In this document: piece by piece, positions 10,521 to 17,350 of the stretch | How positions within the stretch are numbered: the stretch's first letter is position 1 | How the letters are laid out: each line of letters opens with the position of its first letter | Assembly: GCA_000934385.1 (NCBI GenBank) | Contig: KN880821.1 | Span: forward strand, 1-17,350 | Direction of reading: 5' to 3' | From: Cylindrobasidium torrendii FP15055 ss-10 | Lineage: Eukaryota > Basidiomycota > Agaricomycetes > Agaricales > Physalacriaceae | DNA: 17,350 nucleotides | Translations under genes and position numbers: made by a program | The notes under the pieces: model-generated | The model's input: the letters and a program-made list of their open reading frames with translations, nothing else | The model's database searches: none | Told to the model about the DNA's origin: nothing

Positions 10521-10574
10521 GGTCTTCGGTCTTCGGGTATTGCAAGACCTCACCTCAGTACTCAGTACTCAGTA
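10521..10574. repeat. Heptamer tandem repeats
   Basis: GGTCTTC occurs twice in tandem at 10521-10534, and CTCAGTA occurs three times without mismatch at 10554-10574, followed by CCC. Both have a 7-bp unit and lie about 700 bp upstream of the paladin-like start codon. They could be slippage products or clustered binding sites. Confidence 0.75.
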
Positions 10575-11095
10575 CCCAAAATGCGCGCCCGGTTGACGGA
10601 GCGCCTACCAGTAACACCGTGGTAGCGTCCTAGGCTTTTATCCCGCTTTTACCCACACGATTTTCCAGTGCTGTTTTCGCCCCGACGCCATACTCAAAGC
10701 ATTCAGAGATATCTTCAACACCTCTAGCTTTGCCGAGATAAAATTACTTGTCGAATTTCGGGAAGACAATTAATCAGAGATTATTAATTAACCCGGCCGT
10801 GCGTCCATTCAAACACGGTGAGTGTGCAAGTAGAAGAGTTCCCCTTGATGCGGATGGGCCAAGGTATGGATGGATGGCTGGCCTTGGGGTGGCCATGGAT
10901 GTTTGAATATCAGCAAGGAACACGAATTTACACAATTTCATAAAATAAATGGGAGCCAACTCAAATGAGGCAATGAAAGTAAAGGTATTTATTTATGTCC
11001 TGTTTTGGGAACAGATAAGTCTCAAGCCTCAAAGCTCCCAGATTTAGGGCTGGCCATGAGGGTATATCAAGCTGCACACTGGCTGCAAATAAGCT

Positions 11096-11278
11096 TGACA
11101 AGCGTTGGGTAATTACTCGATATCAAGGGTCGCCCACGGCGATGTGCAGCCACGCGGCGACCTCGCGATCGGTGGCTGTGGAGAGCTTGTCCATGAGCCG
11201 CCGCCGAAGTCAACTATCGTGTACTCAACGTGCAGCACTCTGTCTCGGACTACGAATTTGTTGTTTCTGCGCCGAAGG
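11096..11278 (+). other. Open leader frame without ATG, upstream of gene 4
   Basis: The frame of the paladin-like gene is open from a TGA at 11096-11098 to the first in-frame ATG at 11279, that is 58 codons with no ATG. This is probably 5' untranslated sequence. An upstream exon spliced into this frame would give a longer N-terminus and cannot be ruled out. Confidence 0.45.
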
Positions 11279-14200
11279 ATGACCGATGTCCCCCATCGCC
11301 GATTGCTTTCTGGCCAGAGTGACCGTGATGGTCCACGTCCAGGTTCTGTCCCGCCCGTAATGCAGTCGACCAACAAGTCTGAACCCATTCAAATGATCCG
11401 CCCATCGTCGGCGGCGACGATACGACGTCAATCGGGGCACCCAACGGCGCCATTGGATCTGATGAGCAATCTGGAGCGCGCCCTTCCATCCATCGTCAAG
11501 TCTCGCAATGGAAGTGTGCTATCACGGGGTTTTATTTTAAAGACAGACCATTATCCATCTGGTGCGCAACAGTGCGCCAAAACATTCCATGTGCTAACCT
11601 CACCGACGCAGGTCGCGCCTTGGATCTGAGCTTGAATGTGCACGGCGCGCCAAACTTCCGCTCACCCAAGACTGGCTCCCTCAATGTATTTGGATGCGCC
11701 CAGCCACGTACGCAAGGCCTGCGGGCCATTCTTTCTGTGCTACAATGCCGCCCGGACACCCCCAATCCATCGCACGTCGTTTGGTTCTCAACGCGTGAAG
11801 AACCGATTGGTGAGTTCACGCGATTACGCGGCCAACATACACCTGTTAACGCTTTGCACAGTGTATATTTCTGGACGCCCATTTGTTTTACGCGATGCTT
11901 CAGAACCAAAGCGCGTTTTGGCCCTCTCTGATCGTGCAGAAAACTTGGAAGCCATCGAGCAACGTCTAAAGAATGATATTCTCCAGGAGGCTGCCCGCTT
12001 TGGCGGCCTCGTCCTCACCCACAATGAAATGGGTATGGACTGAACTGTGACTTCCTATGCATTGCTTATATTGCCCCAGTCTCTGACCTCGGTGACGGCG
12101 CCATCTTGCCCACCTGGACAGCGGTTGACCAAAACAATGTGCGGACATCCCGCGAGCTCTGGGATGGTATGAAGAGCAGCGGATGGTCTGTTGATGTCCG
12201 TCGCATTTCTCCCCTCGCTTACCCACTATTCTAACGTCGCTGCAGTATCATCGTATCCCTATTTCTCCAGACCGCCCGATAGAGGACAACTACCTCGACG
12301 CGTACTTGAGTGTCATCAAAGATACAGACCCTGTGAAGACCAGCCTAGTCTTTTCCTGTGGTATGGGTGCCGTTCGGACAACCTTTGCCATGATCACCGC
12401 TTGTATCGTTCGCCGGAAGCAGCTCATGGATCGTGGTTTCGCGGACCCGTATGCTGCCAAAGGCCCTTTTAGTGGCCTTCCAACCCCCGGAAGTACTTCT
12501 CCAAAGACGGTAAATCCACAGCTGCCTACCGTACATGCTTAGATTTGACACTTCTTCAGGAAATGGACAGTAGAGTGATGCTCTCCATAGAGCAAGCGCA
12601 TGCCCAATCTGAGCTCAGCAAATCACTGCTTCGCCTAACCTACCTCTTGCAGACGAGTACGCATATCCTCTTTTTACTGAGCGATCTTTCTGCTAAATTG
12701 CTATAGCCATCCGCGACGGAAATTCCCATTCGGCTATCGACTTGCTCATGAAGCAGCCCTCGTTACTTGAGAATCTCCGCAAAGCGCACATGGGCAACTA
12801 CGGTCTGATTCTCAGTCTCCTGGGCTTATTGGACAACGGGCAGCGTACCAAGAGCCTTGTTGACCGGGTTATTGACGATGGTTAGCGACTTGCCTTTCCT
12901 ACACACTCTAGCGATCTGATCTTAGGCACTTGCAGCCGACGAAGTTACGCACTTGCGCGAAGACATCTTGCTGCACCGCATCAAATATTCCCTAACGAGT
13001 ATGGAAGAAGAAAAGGGGGAGACCCATCTCAAGAAAGCAGGCCGTGCGCTGGAGAAATAGTGCGCCCATCTTGTGCGGTCGACGACTCTGATTGACACAT
13101 AACAGCTTTTTCACAATTGCATTCGCTAGCTATGTTGAGGAGGCGACAGATTTCAAAGAAACATTCTCGGACTGGCTCAAGGCTAGGACTGAGATATGGA
13201 AGTAGGTCAACTCAAAACAATGACTTGCACGTCGCTAATCTGCTACAACAGCCAAGTAACATTTCTGCGGAAGTCTTATGGATACCGCCTCACACTCTTT
13301 GCGCCAATCAATGACTTGTCTGCACTGTCCAAGTCGGGCACACATACTCGTGCGCTCGTTCCCGGCACGAAGAATGATGTCGCCATCTCAGGCGGGGAAG
13401 TCTCTGGCGACGAGTATTCGACCCATGTTGTGAAGGTCAGCTTTTGTGGTCTGATCAAGCCAAATATGCTCATGATGTAGAACCGCAAAGGCATCATATT
13501 GCGAGAAAGGTATGTAACTGACTTGGTCAAGACATATTGTATTGACGGCATCCAGCACTCTGCTCAAGACGGACCAGTGGCACAAAGAGGATCACCATGT
13601 CAAGAACGGTGTGCGCGGCGCGATCAACTTCCGCCAGATCACAAAGACGAATATCTACGCACTAGGGCAACCAACGGTTGACGCCATTGAGGCCGTGGTG
13701 AGCCGTATACAAAGTGACCATGAGGGAACGACCAGAGTATTGTGGATCACATTGCGCGAAGAGCCAATCGTGTATGTCAATGGAGAACCTTACTGCTTGA
13801 GACGAGAAGGTTCAGCTGTCCGTAATATGAGAGGTCTGTGGACGAGTTGGCTGCGGTGCGGTTGTGCTGACAGTTCTACAGACTACGGTGGTATCTCAGC
13901 CTCACGATTGGAGGTGCTTGAGGAACGTCTGCGAGACGACGTCGTCGCGGAAGCGACAGCCTTCGGAGGCCAAGTTCTTCTCCACACGGAAACCCCAAAC
14001 GGAACCGTCGTACCAATTTGGGAGGAAACCGACCGTGACAATGTTGACGTTCTCAAGACCATTATGAACGACCGCCGCCAGATCGGGAATGTCGAACTCA
14101 TTTATGACCGCGTTCCGATCACTGCTGAACGTCCTCCCGACTTCTCTGACCTACAAGAACTTATCGAGGTCGTGCTGCGTTCATCAAGGGACACGCCAAT

Positions 14201-16469
14201 TGTAGTGAACTGCCAGCTTGGGAGAGGACGCAGTACCCTTGTATCGATTATCTTGGTCCTCATTCGAAGGTGGTTGGACCACAAGCAAGCACCCACTGCA
14301 CTGAGGACAGAGGCTAACGCGATGCTGGAGCCTACAGAGGCCCAGATACCGCGTCCACGCAAGTCATATCAGGTCGTCAACAGTAAGCGCGTCCGTCGCC
14401 TATCTACACAGACTCTAACGTCTGCCAGACTTGCTCCGTGTGATTCGTAAGGGTGTGAAGGTCAAGAACGTGGTTGACGATGCAATTGACCAATGCGACG
14501 TTGTGTGTAATCTGCGCGAAGAGATCGAGGAGAACCGTATCAAGGCGGAGCAGGCAACAGACGAGAAGACGAAGAAGCTGTATACTAGCAAAGGCGAGTA
14601 GGCTTTTCTTATCCGCCGAACCAAGTCGACTTATGATTCTCCCCCCAGGCTTGCAAAGCCTTCGCCGATACTTTGAGCTTATCGTTTTCCAAGCGTACCT
14701 CCAGTCGACGGAGCCGGATACACTCGACAACCTGCAGACTGTCGAGAACTTTGTCAAGAACACGCCTGTTATCAAGACCTTTGAAAGGGAGCTGGAGGGC
14801 GTTGACGCGCTGAAACCTCTGGAGCAGGCGGACTATACAGATGGCGTTGCGCACCCAGATGAGGTCCGGCAAGTCGTGGTGAACCGGTCGGGCAGAATCT
14901 TGAGTGCTTCGACAATCCTGAAGAGTGACTTCTTCTCGAACTTGCAGAAGATGACATTGCCAGAGAGGATTGACGGGAGCCCTAACTTCAGGAGAGTGCC
15001 GTTGACGTTGGCGTTGGGCAAACAAGGCGAGCCTGGGGCTGGTGCCGAAGACGGACCCCAGAAGTGGGTATGTGGGAGTGGCATGCCGACTGCAGAAGGC
15101 TTGAAGCGCGCGCTCAAGAGAGTTGATGCTGGACCTGGAGGTTCAAACAAGGTGTATTGGACATCGCTTCGTGAGGTGCGTATATGTGACACCTAGCACT
15201 ATCTTGAAATTCTGGCTAACGGAATGCGTAGGAACCGGTCATTTATGTGGCAGGTCGCCCGCACGTCTTGCGTTTAGTGGATAAGCCATTGGAGAACGTC
15301 GAGTATGCTACTCTATTGCTGCACCGAATGTTACAGTACTAATTATCGTGGTAGGGCAACGGGCGTCACCACGGCCATGGTTGAGACTATGGAGGAGAGC
15401 TTCAAGAAGGATGTCCTACGCGAAGTCCGGGCAGGCAATGGACGTGTCCTTCTGCATGATGAGGTCGAGGAACGTCCGGGCGTGTTCTCGATTATTCCAA
15501 TCTGGGAAGAGGTTGAGGAGTCCGACATCCTGACCCCACGCGACGTGTTCGACCTTGCTGCTCAAGAAGGATACAACGTTCGTGACATGTTACTCCCTCT
15601 CGTAAATGGCAGACTGATAGTTTCTTAGATTGATTACGGGCGCATCGCCATTGTGAGTATCATTGGAGCATGTAGAGTGACATCCGTGTACTAACACTGT
15701 TATAGACAGACGAGCAGGCACCTCTTCCCGAAGCACTGTCGCTACTGTTAGAACGCGTTTGCAGTGGCATGTCCGATGCAGGCGACTTTGTGTTCAATTG
15801 TCAGATGGGTCGCGGCCGAACGACAACTGGGATGATTACAGCCTGTCTCATTTCGACGACGCTCAAGATGAACATCGAAGAAGCGGAACTCATGAGCGAA
15901 GAGGACTACTCTGAGGCGTTCGATTCAATTGATGGACCATCCGAAGAGGATGCTTACCTCCAGGGTGCGTTCAGCTTTTCCGTGGCGATTTTCAAGAGTA
16001 TTGAATGGTTGTATAGGCGAATACAAGACGATTCTACAGCTTGTCGGTGTCCTTTCGCATGGCAAGGTGGCGAAGCTGTTGGCAGACAAGGCAATAGACC
16101 AAATGCAGGATGTACAGAACTTGCGCAAGGCCATTTACGAGTACGTGCTTTCCTAGTCTCATCTTGAACAGTCACTTACCGGGCGCAGTTATAAGTTGAA
16201 GGTCGACGCACTTCCAAGAGGGACGCCGAAGGAGCGTAAATTGCGCGAATCAACTATCAACTACTTGTGCGTTCTTCTCTGTGTGTGTTCACTTGCCGTG
16301 CTGATGGAGGTGATATGAAAGATTCCGATATGCGACCCTCATCGTGTTCTCGAACTACTTGATTGAAGTTCAGAAAGCAGACGATGTAGGAAAGGGCGTC
16401 ACCTTCCCACAATGGTTGACACAACATAGGGAGATTACGAAGTTGTTGGAGAGGCGGTCGCTCGACTAA
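11279..16469 (+). CDS. Paladin-like protein with three PTP/phytase-type repeats
   Basis: Twenty-two exons give 1377 aa: 11279-11561, 11612-11809, 11862-12032, 12080-12195, 12246-12509, 12560-12656, 12707-12880, 12936-13059, 13106-13201, 13252-13435, 13481-13509, 13556-13833, 13882-14382, 14429-14593, 14649-15175, 15232-15302, 15355-15577, 15629-15652, 15706-15964, 16017-16140, 16189-16266 and 16322-16469. Three repeats start with R-x-G-x-x-L...LK-x-D (about residues 76, 571 and 973), continue with (T/L)REEP (155-159, 645-649, 1067-1071) and Y-(I/V)-x-G-x-P, and end in a CX5R loop: CGMGAVR (294-300), CQLGRGR (782-788), CQMGRGR (1207-1213). CX5R is the cysteine phosphatase P-loop; the family is annotated as inositol-hexakisphosphate/paladin-like, and vertebrate paladin is a related phosphatase-like protein. 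Catalytic activity and substrate are not shown by sequence. No signal peptide or membrane segment is visible, so it is probably cytosolic. Repeats 2 and 3 have the classic loop; repeat 1 lacks the GRGR form. All introns are GT-AG except a GC-AG one at 14594-14648. An apparent in-frame TAG at 13058-13060 is removed by the intron 13060-13105. The length is typical of fungal homologues. Confidence 0.9.
14594..14648 (+). other. GC-AG intron in the paladin-like gene
   Basis: The conserved stretch SKG-LQSLRRYFELI continues in frame only if the intron begins at AAAG|GCGAGT and ends CCCCCCAG. The donor flank matches the tight consensus known for GC-AG introns. The nearby GT donor at 14598 with the same acceptor shifts the frame. 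That GT donor with a later AG (GCAAAG, ending at 14658) would keep the frame but drop three residues of the conserved segment. Confidence 0.7.
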
Positions 16470-17078
16470 ATTGTGCTACATACTCTATCTGTATATGTAT
16501 ACTTTTGCGTTTTTTCTGTCTTATTCATAATGGGTATGATGTGTGTACTTACCTGTTGTACTAATTGCTTCCTTTTGTATTCTTTTGCTTCGAATCTGTC
16601 CATGCCCTGCTGCTTGCGGTCAGTAGTAAAACACACATGAAATGGTGACCATACAATAGAATAGACCCTTCACACAAAGTCCGTGTGAATGTCATGCTTT
16701 ATAGATCTTGAGCTTTCGTATAGGCTTGTTCAGCGCTGTTAAAGTCAATGAATTCGAACACAGGAGGTTCTGCACGCATGTGGTACTTCTCTGTCGGCCG
16801 GTAAAGCATCAAGTGCCAGGAAGGTGTTCACGCTGTGAATATATATACGTAGCTGGTACTAATGCGATACTATCCCTTACGTGCTGAGCTCACGATATTA
16901 TGTTGCGATTAAAGTTCGCGGTAGCCTCCTAAAACTTAAACTACTCCACTTGACTAGATTGAAGATTCGTACTTCACAGGATGTCAGTTGTAGAATCAAG
17001 ATGTTCAGTGTTAGCTTCCAACGACCAACGTACACCTTCCCAAGGAGTGTAGGGTGGCGGACCTAACCCCCAAAACAT
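16470..17078. other. 3' flank of gene 4, no gene seen
   Basis: TATGTATAC and T-rich sequence at about 16492-16520 could act in 3'-end formation; no AATAAA is seen. The remainder has short open frames on the plus strand without recognisable product. Nothing else can be supported. Confidence 0.5.
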
Positions 17079-17161
17079 GGGTACCGAGCATAAGTACCGG
17101 TACTGTACCGTACCGTACCATGTACTGTACACCCCCCGCCGGGAGGGTAGGTACAGTACCT
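17079..17161. repeat. GTAC-rich repeat cluster with inverted arms
   Basis: GGTACC, GTACCGGTAC and three successive GTACC units are packed into about 80 bp. GGTACTGTACC at 17099-17109 is the exact reverse complement of GGTACAGTACC at 17150-17160, so an 11-bp stem with a 40-bp loop can form. The loop contains a C-run followed by GGGAGGG. Confidence 0.75.
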
Positions 17162-17195
17162 ATCACATGACGCATTCACGTGACCGTATCACGTG
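17162..17195. promoter_or_regulatory. Three CACRTG boxes at exact 13-bp spacing
   Basis: ATCACATG (17162-17169), TTCACGTG (17175-17182) and ATCACGTG (17188-17195) lie 13 bp apart on the same strand. Two match RTCACRTG fully and one differs at the first base. Such boxes bind bHLH factors (Cbf1, Pho4 or SREBP type in fungi). They probably belong to the promoter of a gene beyond the right edge, though they could also act on gene 4, about 700 bp away. Confidence 0.55.
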
Positions 17196-17239
17196 CATGC
17201 TTCGGATCACGGCGCGAGGCGGGCGGCGGCATGATCGGC

Positions 17240-17289
17240 GGGCGCCCAACGACATTGGGGGGAGTGGCATGGTCCTCGTTGGGGTGCCC
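17240..17289. repeat. Imperfect hairpin in GC-rich sequence
   Basis: 17240-17252 (GGGCGCCCAACGA) can pair with 17276-17289 (TCGTTGGGGTGCCC) with one wobble pair and one bulged G, leaving a loop of 23 nt. The meaning is unknown; it follows a GGC-rich run. Confidence 0.5.
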
Positions 17290-17350
17290 AAGGGCTGTAA
17301 CTTTGGTAACTAATTGAAGGGTGCTATTGACGGAGTTTTGCAGCAATTTC

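Larger units (their letters stand above)
8976..11095. other. Intergenic stretch, no supportable gene
   Basis: About 2.1 kb separates the Zn2Cys6 gene from the leader of the paladin-like gene. Open frames of up to about 117 codons occur on both strands (for example minus 10197-9844) but have no recognisable product and overlap one another. Short tandem repeats (9882-9901, 10521-10534, 10554-10574) and a GGAT-rich patch near 10866-10876 are the only structure seen. It presumably holds the promoters of both flanking genes, which are transcribed away from each other. Confidence 0.5.

Noticed and set aside
11105..11278. Start of the paladin-like protein at 11105
   Set aside because: The codon there is TTG, and no ATG occurs in this frame before 11279.
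11532..11909. 125-codon open frame on the minus strand
   Set aside because: It is antisense to exons 1-3 of the paladin-like gene and has no recognisable motif.
13058..13060. In-frame TAG suggesting a broken paladin-like gene
   Set aside because: The intron 13060-13105 (donor TA|GTGCGC) removes it and restores the conserved EKYFFTIAFASYVEEA segment.
14609..15025. 138-codon open frame on the minus strand
   Set aside because: It is antisense to exon 15 of the paladin-like gene, whose plus-strand protein carries the family motifs.

Overview
The window looks like nuclear DNA of a filamentous fungus, most likely an agaricomycete basidiomycete. Genes are dense, on both strands, and cut by many very short introns (45-62 nt) with GTRNGT-type donors and CTNAY branch sites close to the acceptor. 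The proteins are of fungal types: a secreted S33 peptidase-like hydrolase, a GMC oxidoreductase, a Zn2Cys6 regulator and a giant paladin-type phosphatase. I see no prokaryotic operons, CRISPR array, phage or intact transposon. Genus-level placement is not possible from the sequence alone.

Layout. 1-804: a small GC-rich inverted repeat at the left edge, then the upstream region of gene 1. 805-2985 (+): gene 1, a 12-exon secreted alpha/beta hydrolase of the tripeptidyl-aminopeptidase-like (S33/TAP) family, 538 aa, with an intact Ser-Asp-His triad. 3115-5581 (-): gene 2, a 14-exon GMC FAD-dependent oxidoreductase (aryl-alcohol oxidase/choline dehydrogenase-like), 608 aa, tail-to-tail with gene 1 with only 129 bp between stop codons. 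5582-8075: promoter of gene 2, then a stretch where I can support no gene. 8076-8908 (-): gene 3, a short Zn2Cys6 DNA-binding protein (259 aa) with an acidic stretch, an SV40-like nuclear localisation sequence, a short coiled coil and a Ser/Pro-rich tail. 8909-11278: intergenic, with short tandem repeats. 11279-16469 (+): gene 4, a 22-exon gene for a 1377-aa paladin-like protein with three tandem PTP/phytase-like repeats, each carrying a CX5R loop. 16470-17350: 3' flank, then a GTAC-rich repeat cluster, a 13-bp-phased triplet of CACRTG boxes and an imperfect hairpin, probably upstream DNA of a gene outside the window.

All four genes can be spliced by eye into frames without stops that keep the expected family motifs in order, so none looks like a pseudogene. 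Two exceptions to ordinary splicing matter: gene 2 is best explained with a 4-nt microexon, and gene 4 needs a GC-AG intron. There is no evidence of a functional cluster. Gene 1 (extracellular peptide hydrolysis) and gene 2 (oxidation of alcohols by FAD) fit a saprotroph lifestyle, gene 3 is a candidate regulator of unknown targets, and gene 4 is a probably cytosolic phosphatase-like protein. No wholly new system stands out. The most interesting items are the triplicated phosphatase with an unusual first active-site loop, the microexon, the GC-AG intron and the phased CACRTG array.
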